NCBI GenBank assembly: GCA_040221095.1
Contig: JAVJVP010000002.1
Location: 1 to 64,000, forward strand
Length of the DNA: 64,000 bases
Source: UBA1479 sp040221095
GTDB taxonomy: Bacteria > Pseudomonadota > Alphaproteobacteria > Rhodospirillales > Casp-alpha2
Direction of reading: 5' to 3'
The position numbers and the translations under genes were made by a program. Shown piece after piece: positions 10,979-20,110 of this stretch (position 1 is the first letter of the stretch; each line of letters starts with the position of its first letter). The notes beneath the pieces are model-generated. The model did no database searches, was not told the origin of the DNA, and saw nothing but the letters and a program-made list of their open reading frames with translations.

Positions 10979-12045
10979 GCGATCTCGGCCAGGCGCGAGG
11001 CCTGGTCTTCGCTGATCAGCGCGTCCATCAGTTCGTCCAGTTCGCCGTCCATCACCCGGTCCAGCTTGTGCAGCGTGACGTTGATGCGGTGGTCGGTGAC
11101 CCGGCCCTGGGGAAAGTTGTAGGTGCGGATGCGTTCCGACCGGTCGCCGGACCCGACCTGGCCCTTGCGCTGGGCGGCGCGGGCGTCGTCGCGGATCTGG
11201 CGCTCGCGTTCGTACAGCCGCGCGCGCAGCACCTTCATGGCCTTGGCCCGGTTCTTGTGCTGAGATTTCTCGTCCTGCTGGATGACCACCAGACCGGTCG
11301 GCAGGTGGGTGATGCGCACGGCGGAATCGGTGGTGTTGACCGACTGGCCGCCGGGGCCCGAGGCGCGGAACACGTCGATGCGCAGTTCCTTTTCGTCGAT
11401 GTCGATGTCGACCTCCTCGGCCTCGGGCATCACCGCGACGGTCGCCGCCGAGGTATGAATGCGCCCGCCCGATTCCGTAACCGGAATCCGCTGCACCCGA
11501 TGCACGCCGGATTCGAACTTCAGGCGCGCAAACACGTCCGTGCCCGAGATCGTGGCGATGGCTTCCTTGTAGCCGCCGATGCCGGTTTCGTTGACGCTCA
11601 TGATCTCGAACCGCCAGCGGTGGGTTTCCGCATAGCGCTGGTACATGCGGAACAGGTCGGCGGCGAACAGCCCGGCCTCGTCGCCGCCGGTGCCGGCGCG
11701 CACTTCGAGGATCGCGTTCTTCTCGTCCGCTTCGTCCTTGGGCAGCAGCAGCAACTGCACCTGGCGCTCCAACTCCGGCAGGGTTTCCTTCAGTTCGTGG
11801 AACTCTTCCTCGGCCAACTCCCGCATGTCGCGGTCAGTCGCCGGATCGGCCAGCAGATCGGCCATGCCCTGGGCATCGGCCTGGGCCTTGCGGTAGGCCT
11901 TGACGGCCGCGACCACGGGACCCAGGTCGGAATACTCCTTGCCCAGCTTGGCGATCTTGTCACCGCCGGCGCCGCCCTCGGACATCAGGGCTTCCAGTTC
12001 CTTGTAGCGGGTCAACACCCGGTCCAGGCTCTCGTTCAGGCTCAC
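10975..12045 (-). CDS. prfA: Peptide chain release factor 1
   Basis: 356 residues, the usual length. RF1 recognises UAA and UAG and triggers peptide release. The GGQ catalytic motif is at 232-234 in ASGPGGQSVNTTDSAV, and the codon-recognition region reads RIPVTESGGR, i.e. a PVT form of the PxT tripeptide. It starts with GTG directly abutting the hemA stop codon, with AAGGAGAA in the end of hemA as ribosome binding site. The order hemA-prfA-prmC is widely conserved in bacteria. Confidence 0.97.
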   Translation of the reverse strand: MSLNESLDRVLTRYKELEALMSEGGAGGDKIAKLGKEYSDLGPVVAAVKAYRKAQADAQGMADLLADPATDRDMRELAEEEFHELKETLPELERQVQLLLLPKDEADEKNAILEVRAGTGGDEAGLFAADLFRMYQRYAETHRWRFEIMSVNETGIGGYKEAIATISGTDVFARLKFESGVHRVQRIPVTESGGRIHTSAATVAVMPEAEEVDIDIDEKELRIDVFRASGPGGQSVNTTDSAVRITHLPTGLVVIQQDEKSQHKNRAKAMKVLRARLYERERQIRDDARAAQRKGQVGSGDRSERIRTYNFPQGRVTDHRINVTLHKLDRVMDGELDELMDALISEDQASRLAEIA

Positions 12046-13350
12046 TTAAGCGTTCTCCTTGCCGCCGCCGCCCGTACCGCCATCGGCATCGGGGGTATCC
12101 GGCTGAAACAGATGGGCGATCAGGCGTTCCGCCGCCGCCAGGTCCAGGTCGGCCTCGGCCGCCGCCCGGCGCAGCCGCGTCGACGGCCCGTGCAGCAGAC
12201 GGGCGACCAGCAGATGAGTCGCCTTTTCGGCATCGCCGCCGGCTTCCGCCAGGGCCTGGGCGCGCTGATCCTCGAAATAGCGGCGCAGGCCCGCGACCAG
12301 GGGCCCCGCGTCCCGTTCCCGGCGGCCGTTGAGGAACGCCCGCACTTCCTCGTCGACGATGCGCTGTGCCGCCTGGGCCTCGGCGCCGCGGCCGACCAGC
12401 CCTTCCATGGCGATGCGTTCCAGATCGCCGAAGTCATAGACATAGGCGTCGTCCAGGTCATGGACCGCCGGATCGACGTCGCCGGGCACCGCCGTATCGA
12501 CGACCAGGATGGGCCGCCGCCGCCTGGTCTTGAGCGCCGCCGCGACCAGGCTTTTCTCGACGATCCGCCCGCCGCCGCCCAAGGCCGCGATGAGAACGTC
12601 CGTCTTGGGCACCAGGCCGGCCAGGTTTTCGAACAGGTCGTGGTTGCAGTTCAGCACCCGCGCCGTGCGTTTGGCCCGGCGTTCGCGGGGATGGATCACG
12701 GTCAGGTTGGTCAGGCCCTCGCCGATCATGTCCTCAGCCACCATCTCGCCCATGTCGCCGGCCCCAACCAGCAGCGCCGACACGCCCCCCAGGTCGCCGT
12801 GCAGATCGTGGACCAGCATGGTCGCGACGGCGGCGATCGACACGGGGCCTTCGCCGACGCCGGTTTCCGTGCGCACCCGCTTGGCGGCGCCATAGGCGGC
12901 CTGCAACAGGGATTCGAGCACGCCCGCCGGCAGGCCCGCCTCCTTGGCGATGCGGTGGGCGGCCTTGACTTGCCCCAGAACCTGGGGCTCGCCGATCACC
13001 AGGCTGGCCAGCGAGGCCGCGATGTTGAACAGATGCAGGACCGCCGCCTCGTCGACGGCGATGTTGGCCTGAGCCTTGAGACCGGCGAGCGGCACCTGGG
13101 TTTCCGCCGCCAGCACGCCGAGCACCCTGTCCGCCGCCACCTCCGGATCGGGATCGGCGCCCACGACCTCGACCCGATCGCAGGTCGACAGCAGCACCGC
13201 CTCGCCCACGCCGGCGTCGCGCAGGCGGGCGAGCACGCCGGGCACGGCCTCGTCCTCGATGAACATCTGGTCGCGCAGGCCGAGGGAACTGGTCCGGTGA
13301 TTGACCCCGGCCACGAAGGGCCGGGCGGAATGCGCGCGGTCTTCGGGCAT
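12046..13350 (-). CDS. hemA: Glutamyl-tRNA reductase HemA
   Basis: 434 residues. It reduces Glu-tRNA(Glu) to glutamate-1-semialdehyde, the first step of the C5 route to tetrapyrroles. GVNHRTSSLGLRDQ near the start, the nucleophile Cys57 in LLSTCDRVE, and the NADPH-binding ALLVGAGDMGEM (about 191) are visible. The usual STCNR reads STCDR here, keeping the catalytic cysteine. A C5 route is notable because many alphaproteobacteria use ALA synthase instead; Rhodospirillales vary. The gene is followed without gap by prfA and preceded closely by hisS. Confidence 0.94.
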   Translation of the reverse strand: MPEDRAHSARPFVAGVNHRTSSLGLRDQMFIEDEAVPGVLARLRDAGVGEAVLLSTCDRVEVVGADPDPEVAADRVLGVLAAETQVPLAGLKAQANIAVDEAAVLHLFNIAASLASLVIGEPQVLGQVKAAHRIAKEAGLPAGVLESLLQAAYGAAKRVRTETGVGEGPVSIAAVATMLVHDLHGDLGGVSALLVGAGDMGEMVAEDMIGEGLTNLTVIHPRERRAKRTARVLNCNHDLFENLAGLVPKTDVLIAALGGGGRIVEKSLVAAALKTRRRRPILVVDTAVPGDVDPAVHDLDDAYVYDFGDLERIAMEGLVGRGAEAQAAQRIVDEEVRAFLNGRRERDAGPLVAGLRRYFEDQRAQALAEAGGDAEKATHLLVARLLHGPSTRLRRAAAEADLDLAAAERLIAHLFQPDTPDADGGTGGGGKENA

Positions 13351-13362
13351 GGGGTTGCCTCG

Positions 13363-14607
13363 CTAGAAGTGAAGCTTCAGGGTTTCAACGATATCGGAGA
13401 GTTTGATCTCGGCCTGGGTGCCGGATTCCATGTTGCGCAGGGTCGCCACGCCCCGCGCCAGTTCGTCGGAGCCCAGGATCAATGCGGTCTTGGCGTTCGC
13501 CTTGTCGGCCCGCGCCAGGCGTTTCTTCAGGTTGCCGGAATAGCCCATGTCGACCGTATGGCCGGACCGGCGCAGGTCGAGGGCGATCTTCATGGCCGGG
13601 GCCAGCGCGTCATCGCCCAGCGGGATGACCACGATGGGCCGTTCGCCCGCCGGAGCCGCGCCGATCATCATGGCCAGGCGCTCGACCCCGGCGGCCCAGC
13701 CGATTCCCGGCGTCGCGCGGCCGCCCATCTGTTCCATCAGACCGTCATACCGGCCGCCGGCCAGCACGGTGCCCTGGGCGCCCAGGGTGCCCGTGACGAA
13801 TTCGAAGGCGGTGTGGGAATAGTAGTCGAGGCCGCGCACCAGACGGGGCTGCACCTCATAGGCGATGCCGAGCGCGTCGAGCCCGGCCAGCACATCGTCG
13901 AAGAATTTGCGCGAGGTGTCGTTCAGATGTTCCCGCAACAACGGCGCCGAGGACATGATCTCCTGATCGCCCTTGTCCTTGGAATCGAAGATGCGCAGCG
14001 GGTTCTTGTCCATCCGCGTGCGGCTGTCCTCGCTGAGGTCGTTGCGGTATTTGGCCAGATAGTCGAGCAGCACGCCCCGGTAGGCCTGCCGGCTTTCCGG
14101 ATCGCCCAGGGTGTTGAGCGCCAGCCGCACGTCCTTGGCGACGCCCAGGTCGTCCAGGATATGGGCGGCCAGGGCGATGACCTCGATATCCGCCTGGGCC
14201 CCCGGCACGCCCAGGATTTCCACGTCGATCTGATGGAACTGACGCAGACGGCCCTTTTGCGGGCGTTCGTGACGGAACACGGGGCCGCGGGCGAAATATT
14301 TCAGGGGCGCTTCCTGGGCCAGGCCGTTCGACATGAAGGCGCGGGCGATGCCGGCCGTGAATTCCGGCCTGAGCGTGATGGAATCGCCGCCCCGGTCGTC
14401 GAAGGTGTACATCTCCTTCGTCACCACGTCGGACGTTTCGCCCAGCGTGCGCGAGAACACTTCCGTGAATTCGAAGATCGGCGGGGTCATTTCCTGGAAC
14501 CCGTGGCGCGCGGCCAGGGCCGCCGCCCGGTCACAGATATGGCGGTGCAGGCGGAAGTCGTCGGCCAGAATGTCGTGGGTCCCGCGGACGGGTTGCAGGT
14601 CTGCCAT
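13363..14607 (-). CDS. hisS: Histidyl-tRNA synthetase
   Basis: 414 residues, a class II synthetase charging tRNA-His. It opens with the typical LQPVRGTHDILADD, motif 1 region FEFTEVFSRTLGETSDVVTKEMYTF, motif 2 FARGPVFRHERPQKGRLRQFHQIDVE, the histidine-specific LVRGLDYYSHTAFEFV, and motif 3 near PGIGWAAGVERLAM. The start is placed at MADLQPVRG; the longer in-frame stretch upstream is only the shadow of ispG. It lies 14 bases downstream of ispG and 12 upstream of hemA, probably one transcript. Confidence 0.96.
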   Translation of the reverse strand: MADLQPVRGTHDILADDFRLHRHICDRAAALAARHGFQEMTPPIFEFTEVFSRTLGETSDVVTKEMYTFDDRGGDSITLRPEFTAGIARAFMSNGLAQEAPLKYFARGPVFRHERPQKGRLRQFHQIDVEILGVPGAQADIEVIALAAHILDDLGVAKDVRLALNTLGDPESRQAYRGVLLDYLAKYRNDLSEDSRTRMDKNPLRIFDSKDKGDQEIMSSAPLLREHLNDTSRKFFDDVLAGLDALGIAYEVQPRLVRGLDYYSHTAFEFVTGTLGAQGTVLAGGRYDGLMEQMGGRATPGIGWAAGVERLAMMIGAAPAGERPIVVIPLGDDALAPAMKIALDLRRSGHTVDMGYSGNLKKRLARADKANAKTALILGSDELARGVATLRNMESGTQAEIKLSDIVETLKLHF

Positions 14608-14621
14608 CGCCGCCGGTCCCG

Positions 14622-15926
14622 CTATTCCGCCGCGTCGGCGCCGGCGCCGGAATTGGCGGCGCCGGTCTTGCGCGGGTACTTGCGGGCGACATAGTCGTCG
14701 ACGATTTTCTTGAAGTCCTCGGCAATGGCCGCGCCCCGCAGGGTCGCGACCTTTTCCCCGTCGACGAACACGGGGGCCGTCGGCGCCTCGCCGGTGCCGG
14801 GCAGCGATATGCCGATGTCGGCATGCTTGCTTTCGCCCGGGCCGTTGACGATGCAGCCCATGACCGCCAGCGACAGGTTTTCCGCCCCGTCGTACTGTTC
14901 GCGCCAGGTCGGCATCATGCCGCGCACGTAGCCCTGCACGGTGTCGGCCAGTTCCTGGAAGAAGGTCGAGGTCGTGCGCCCGCAGCCGGGGCAGGCCGTG
15001 ACCAGGGGCGTGAAGGCGCGCAGGCCCATAGTTTGCAGCATTTCCTGGGCGACGATGACCTCTTTCGTACGGTCGCCGCCGGGCGACGGCGTCAACGACA
15101 CGCGGATGGTGTCGCCGATGCCTTCCTGCAGCAGCACGGCCATGGCGGCGGTCGAGGCGACGATGCCCTTCGATCCCATGCCCGCCTCTGTCAGGCCCAG
15201 ATGCAGGGCCCAATCGCCCCGGTTGGCAAGTTCACGGTAGACCTTGATCAGGCTCTGAACCTCGGAGACCTTGCAGCTGAGGACGATACGGTCGCGCGCA
15301 AGGCCCAATTCCTCGGCCCTGAGCGCGTTGGAAATCGCCGACTGGACCAGGGCTTCCTGCGTCACTTCCCCGGCCGTCATGGGATTGGCGGACTTGGCGT
15401 TCTCGTCCATCAGGCGGACCACCAGGTCCTGGTCGAGAGAGCCCCAGTTGACGCCGATGCGCACCGGCTTGCCGTATTCGATGGCCTTTTCGACCATCTT
15501 GGAAAACTGGGTGTCGCGCTTTTCCTTGAAGCCCACATTGCCGGGGTTGATACGGTACTTGTCCAGGGCCTCGGCGCAGGCCGGATGGCTTTCCAGCAGC
15601 TTGTGGCCGATATAGTGGAAATCGCCGACGATGGGGGTATCGACGCCGCGCGCCAGCAGCTTTTCCTTGATATGCGGAATGGCGGCGGCGGCGCGTTCCG
15701 TGTCGACGGTGACGCGGACGATTTCCGATCCCGCCTGGGCCAGGGCATGGATCTGTTCGACCGTACCGTCGATGTCGGCGGTGTCCGTGTTGGTCATGGA
15801 CTGCACGACGATGGGGTTGAGGCCGCCCATGGCGACCTTGCCGATTTTCACGGGCACGCTCACCCGGCGCGCCTTGGGTCCGAAGGCGAACGCGCGGTCG
15901 GCGGGAAGCGCGGCTTCCTGAGACAT
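14622..15926 (-). CDS. ispG: 4-hydroxy-3-methylbut-2-en-1-yl diphosphate synthase IspG (GcpE)
   Basis: 434 residues, the penultimate enzyme of the MEP isoprenoid pathway, converting MEcPP to HMBPP with a [4Fe-4S] cluster. Cluster cysteines are seen in TACPGCGR and MGCIVNGPGE toward the C-terminus; the N-terminal TIM barrel has IVVQSMTNTDTAD and RINPGNVG. AAGGAT precedes the ATG. The extra C-terminal tail is Ala/Gly rich. It heads the hisS-hemA-prfA-prmC run and follows the RodZ-like gene after about 160 bases; ispG beside a RodZ-type gene and hisS is a common arrangement. Confidence 0.97.
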   Translation of the reverse strand: MSQEAALPADRAFAFGPKARRVSVPVKIGKVAMGGLNPIVVQSMTNTDTADIDGTVEQIHALAQAGSEIVRVTVDTERAAAAIPHIKEKLLARGVDTPIVGDFHYIGHKLLESHPACAEALDKYRINPGNVGFKEKRDTQFSKMVEKAIEYGKPVRIGVNWGSLDQDLVVRLMDENAKSANPMTAGEVTQEALVQSAISNALRAEELGLARDRIVLSCKVSEVQSLIKVYRELANRGDWALHLGLTEAGMGSKGIVASTAAMAVLLQEGIGDTIRVSLTPSPGGDRTKEVIVAQEMLQTMGLRAFTPLVTACPGCGRTTSTFFQELADTVQGYVRGMMPTWREQYDGAENLSLAVMGCIVNGPGESKHADIGISLPGTGEAPTAPVFVDGEKVATLRGAAIAEDFKKIVDDYVARKYPRKTGAANSGAGADAAE

Positions 15927-16089
15927 GAAAGTGGATCCTTTAATCGCTCAACGGCAACCTACATGGGTCCGGTTCCGGCGGCGTACAAGCGAGAAACCGC
16001 GCCGGCACGGCCCGTGGGGCATGTTTTGCCCGACGCCCGGCCCGCGGTCAACGGTCGTGACGGCCCAACCCGCGGGGTTCAGGGACGGA

Positions 16090-17385
16090 TCAGCGGAAAA
16101 CGGCGGTCCCGGCCTTCAGACGCTCGGGGTCGAGCAGCACGTTGCGCACGACCTCGCCGCTGGCGCCGACCGACGGGACGCCGTCGCCGTCGACGCGGAT
16201 GGTCAGGCCGCCGGCGTTGCCGGTTTTCAGCTTCAGGTCAGGGCGGTCGGGCACGGCATAGGATTCACCGGCGCGCAAAAGCTTGCCCCAGATCCAGGTA
16301 TCGGTACCCTGTTCGCGGACCTCGACCCAACTGTCGTTGATCGCGGTCAGGACGATGCGGGCTTCCGCCGTCTCGGCCGGCGTGCTGGCGACTTCCACCG
16401 CCGCCGGCGTCGGCGTTGTTTCCGAGGTCTCGGCGGCCGGGGCCGGCGTGTCGGACACGGCCGGCGCCTGGGGCGCGGGCGCGGGCAGTTCGGCGGTTTC
16501 CACGGGCTGGGCGATGGATTCGGGCGGACGCACGGTTTCGGTCACCGGCGCGGCGGCCGGGCCAGCGGCATTGTCGCCGGCGGCAGGCGCCATGGCTTCC
16601 GGCGTCGGGGTGACGTCCGCGGTTTCGCTCACCGGTGCGGACGCGGGGGCCGCGGCGGGTTCCGTCGCGGGGGCCGGGTCCGTCCGGACTGGGTCCGTTT
16701 GCGTCTGTTCCGTCAGGGCCTGCGGGACGGGTTCCGATGCCGCTTCGGTCGTGGCGGTCAATTGATCAGGCTGCCCGGCAGCGCTGCCCATTTCGGCGGG
16801 CGCGGCGGGGGCCATGGCGGTTTCAACCGGTTCGGACATCGGTTTGTCCGCGGCGACGGCCTGACTGTGATCCGGGCCGTCGTTCTCGGCGCCGCCCGGC
16901 AGCAGGGCCGCCAGACGCGCGGGCACGGGCTCGATCCATTGCTTGAAGAAATCGTTGTCGACGGTCGAACTGTACCAGCCGCCGTAGGCGATCACGCCGA
17001 TCACCACGCCGAGGAACACCACGGCGCCCCGCGGGATGCCCGTCTCGGACATCGGCGACGGGAAGATCAGGTCGGACTTGGGCGTCTTGCCCGGCTGCAG
17101 GGTCTGCTCGCCCTTGAAGCGGCGCACCACTTCGTCACTGTCCAGGCCCAAATAATCCGCATAGGTGCGGATGAAGCCGACCGCGTAAGTGGTGCCCGGG
17201 AGCTGATCGAAATTGCCGTCCTCGATGGCCTGCAAGTGGCGGCGGCGAATGCGCAGAACCTGGGCGATGACGTCCAAATCCTCGCCGCAACGCAGCCGCG
17301 AGGCCCGTAAAAGTCCCCCGACGCCTGTTCGGCGGTCAGCGGCGGCGCCCCCCGGCGTCGCCCGTGAGATGGGATCGTGGTTCAC
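16090..17385 (-). CDS. RodZ-like helix-turn-helix membrane protein (DUF4115)
   Basis: About 431 residues. An N-terminal HTH of the HTH_25 type (about 22-90: GGLLRASRLRCGEDLDVIAQVLRIRRRHLQAIE), a single membrane helix (about 122-142: GAVVFLGVVIGVIAYGGWY), a long Pro/Ala/Thr/Glu-rich linker (about 170-340), and a C-terminal DUF4115 domain containing DSWVEVREQGTDTWIWGKLL. This is the layout of RodZ, which links MreB to the cell-shape machinery. A GTG start giving NHDPISRAT is chosen because AAAGGGG lies upstream and the preceding in-frame sequence lacks homology. It sits next to ispG, as in many proteobacteria. Confidence 0.88.
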   Translation of the reverse strand: MNHDPISRATPGGAAADRRTGVGGLLRASRLRCGEDLDVIAQVLRIRRRHLQAIEDGNFDQLPGTTYAVGFIRTYADYLGLDSDEVVRRFKGEQTLQPGKTPKSDLIFPSPMSETGIPRGAVVFLGVVIGVIAYGGWYSSTVDNDFFKQWIEPVPARLAALLPGGAENDGPDHSQAVAADKPMSEPVETAMAPAAPAEMGSAAGQPDQLTATTEAASEPVPQALTEQTQTDPVRTDPAPATEPAAAPASAPVSETADVTPTPEAMAPAAGDNAAGPAAAPVTETVRPPESIAQPVETAELPAPAPQAPAVSDTPAPAAETSETTPTPAAVEVASTPAETAEARIVLTAINDSWVEVREQGTDTWIWGKLLRAGESYAVPDRPDLKLKTGNAGGLTIRVDGDGVPSVGASGEVVRNVLLDPERLKAGTAVFR

Positions 17386-17596
17386 GCGCAGATCACCCCT
17401 TTGCCCCAACGTCCGCCCCCTGGAATCCCGACGCGCGGGCGATCCGAAACCGGAGCCCGGCGGCTGGATGACCGCGGCGACGACACCCCCCAGGGTCGCA
17501 ACGGCGGCCGAAATAAAAGGCGAATCGTTTCGTCTTTTCCGCAGGTTGAATAATCCCACGAAAAGTCATGTAGATTCAAGCAGAAAACCGGTTGCT

Positions 17597-19942
17597 TTAA
17601 ACCATTACACCATGATCTGCAGCAAAGGCCCTCAGTTTCTCCCGAAGAGAGTGGTCCGGCGACTGCGTCAGGCCGGAAAGATAGCTTTCCAAGGCCCCCA
17701 CATCGAGCGAGCGAATCATGGCCTTGACCGGCCCGATCGACGGCGCAGACATGGACAGATTGCGGTATCCCAGGCCGATCAGCGTCATCGCCGCCAGCGG
17801 ATCACCGGCCATTTCGCCGCACAGGCTGAGCTCGGTCCCGGTTTCCCGGCATTGCCGCGCGATCTCGCCCAGGAAATTGATGGCGGCGGGCGCCAGATCG
17901 TCGTAGCGGGACGCCACCAGGGGGTTGCCCCGGTCGGCGGCGAACAGGAACTGCAGCATGTCGTTGGAGCCGACGGAAATGAAATCGACCCGCTTGGTCA
18001 GGGCCGGCATCTGGAAAATCAGGCCCGGCACCTCGAGCATCACCCCGGCCCGCACGATGGCCGGCAGCAGATGGCCGCGCCGGCGCGCACGGGTCAGTTC
18101 GGCATCCAGCAGCTTTTTCGCCGTATCGAATTCGGCGACTTCCGTGACCATGGGGAACATCACGCGCAGCGTCTTGCCCGCCGCCGCGCGAATCAGCGCG
18201 CGCAACTGATCGCGCATCAGCGCCGGGCGGTCGAGCGACACCCGGATCGCGCGCCAGCCCATGGCCGGGTTTTCTTCCGAGCCTTCGACATCCCAATAGG
18301 GCAGCACCTTGTCGCCGCCGGCATCGAGGGTGCGGAAGGTCACCGGACGGTCGTCGGCGCGCTCGTAAACGGTGGTGTAGATTTCCTGCTGACGGTCGAC
18401 GGTCGGGGTTTCGGATTCCACCATGAAGGGGATTTCCGTGCGGAACAGGCCGATGCCGACCGCCCCCGTATGGTCCAGATGCATGAGGTCGACGCGCAGC
18501 CCGGCGTTAAGCAGCAGGTTGACCGCGATGCCGTCCTTGGTCACCGACGGCAGGTCCTTCAGTTCCGCGTATTGGGCGCGCTGTTCGGCGCGAAGCTGCA
18601 GACTGTCCTCGAAGGTGATGCGAATGTCGTCGCCGGGGCGCAGGTAGACCTGGCCGTGGTCGCCGTCGATGATCAGAGGATCGCCCTCCTCGACCCGGTC
18701 GAGGATATTGTCGAGCCGTCCGACCACCGGCAGATCGAGGGCGCGGGCGACGATGGCGACATGGGCGTTGGGCGAGCCTTCGGCCAGGACCAGGCCGCGC
18801 AGTTTCTGGCTGTCGTAATCCAGCAGCTGCGCCGGGCCCATGTTGCGCGCGATCAGGATGGCGTTGTCGGGCATTTCCCGGGGCCCCGGCTCCGACCCCA
18901 TCAGGTGCTGGGTCAGGCGATAGCCCAGATCGTCCAGGTCGTGGGCCCGTTCGCGCAGGTAGGGGTCGTCGATCCCGGCCATGCGTGCGCGCAGGTCGTT
19001 CTGCACGCGCTGCACGGCGGCTTCCGCCGACAGGCCGGAATCGATGGCGTCCTCGATGCGCGATAGCCACCCCGCGTCCTGGGCGATCAGACGGTAGGTT
19101 TCCAGGATGTCGCGGTGTTCACCGCCCTTGGCCATGTTGTCGGAGGCCAGCATGTCGTCGAGCGCCCCGTGCATGGCCTTGAATGCCTGATGCAGGCGTT
19201 CGCGTTCCGCCGCCGGATCGTCGGCGACGATCCGCTCGATGAACAGATGCGGGCGGTGCAGGACCGCCACGCCGATGCCGATGCCGCCGTTCAGCTTCAG
19301 CCCCTCGATACGCAGCGGCTTCAGCGCGATGCCGTCGACCGGCAGCAGTTCGTCCGCCGCCACCAGATCGCCGCCGGCGACCAGCTCAGCCAGCACCATG
19401 GCCACGGTCTGAAGGGTTTCGACCTCTTCATCCTCGTAGGCGCGGCGCGTGCGGTTCTGCACCACGAGAACGCCGGTGACCCGCCCGCCGCGCAGAACCG
19501 GCACGCCCATCAGGGAATGGAACAGCTCTTCACCGGTTTCCGGACGGTAGGCGAAGCTGGGGTGGGACTGCGCGTCCTCAAGGGCGAAGGGCAGCGCATG
19601 GGCGGCGATTTCACCGACCAGCCCCTCGCCGACACGCAGCCGTGTCTTGTGAACCGCATCCTTGCGCAGACCCTGGGTGGCGAACAGTTCGAGCACATCG
19701 CCGGCACGGCGCAGATAGATGGAACAGACTTCAGCGACCATTTCCAGGGCGATCACCCGGACAATCTGATCCAGGCGCTCCTGCGCCGTCCCCGCCGCCG
19801 CCATGACGGTCCGGACCCGGCTGAGCATGCGCCGAGGCACGGGCGAGACGTCGGAACGCCGTCGGCCCATGACGGGCGCCTTCTTCGGCGCCTGTCCCCC
19901 TGGCTTGGCAGCCGGGTTTTGCGGGTTCGGCTTGTCGTTCAC
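17597..19942 (-). CDS. ptsP: Nitrogen-PTS phosphoenolpyruvate phosphotransferase (EI-Ntr)
   Basis: 781 residues. It autophosphorylates from PEP and passes phosphate to NPr in the regulatory nitrogen PTS. A GAF domain (about 45-190) is followed by the EI N-terminal part, the swivelling phosphohistidine domain with GSPNAHVAIVARALDLPVVG (the His is the phospho-acceptor), and the PEP-binding TIM barrel with LFRTEIPFM and DFISVGSNDM near the end. The acceptor loop reads SPNAH rather than the common GGxTSH, but the His is kept. lysC lies upstream on the same strand after 168 bases, a conserved alphaproteobacterial pairing. Confidence 0.95.
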   Translation of the reverse strand: MNDKPNPQNPAAKPGGQAPKKAPVMGRRRSDVSPVPRRMLSRVRTVMAAAGTAQERLDQIVRVIALEMVAEVCSIYLRRAGDVLELFATQGLRKDAVHKTRLRVGEGLVGEIAAHALPFALEDAQSHPSFAYRPETGEELFHSLMGVPVLRGGRVTGVLVVQNRTRRAYEDEEVETLQTVAMVLAELVAGGDLVAADELLPVDGIALKPLRIEGLKLNGGIGIGVAVLHRPHLFIERIVADDPAAERERLHQAFKAMHGALDDMLASDNMAKGGEHRDILETYRLIAQDAGWLSRIEDAIDSGLSAEAAVQRVQNDLRARMAGIDDPYLRERAHDLDDLGYRLTQHLMGSEPGPREMPDNAILIARNMGPAQLLDYDSQKLRGLVLAEGSPNAHVAIVARALDLPVVGRLDNILDRVEEGDPLIIDGDHGQVYLRPGDDIRITFEDSLQLRAEQRAQYAELKDLPSVTKDGIAVNLLLNAGLRVDLMHLDHTGAVGIGLFRTEIPFMVESETPTVDRQQEIYTTVYERADDRPVTFRTLDAGGDKVLPYWDVEGSEENPAMGWRAIRVSLDRPALMRDQLRALIRAAAGKTLRVMFPMVTEVAEFDTAKKLLDAELTRARRRGHLLPAIVRAGVMLEVPGLIFQMPALTKRVDFISVGSNDMLQFLFAADRGNPLVASRYDDLAPAAINFLGEIARQCRETGTELSLCGEMAGDPLAAMTLIGLGYRNLSMSAPSIGPVKAMIRSLDVGALESYLSGLTQSPDHSLREKLRAFAADHGVMV

Positions 19943-20110
19943 TGGATAAAAGACCCCTGCCCTGATCTGCGCGCGCGGACTGCCCGGGTCCGTTTCCCCC
20001 CGGCCTCGCTATCATATAGGATCAAACAGTCGCGAAGGCGACCACACTGCCGCCGGAAAATTCGCCGCCGAGGCCTTTTGCCGTGTCGGCGCGCCCCGAA
20101 ACAAGGGGCT

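Noticed and set aside
10834..14694. A 1286-codon open frame on the plus strand opposite prmC, prfA, hemA and hisS
   Set aside because: It is the complement of four conserved genes, with His/Gln/Gly-rich low-complexity translation typical of GC-driven antisense frames.
13363..15213. hisS with a 200-residue N-terminal extension
   Set aside because: The extension is an out-of-frame reading of ispG, and family members start at LQPVRGTHD.
20000..20030. Possible ptsP promoter with TATGAT
   Set aside because: No acceptable -35 at 16-18 bases upstream on the minus strand.
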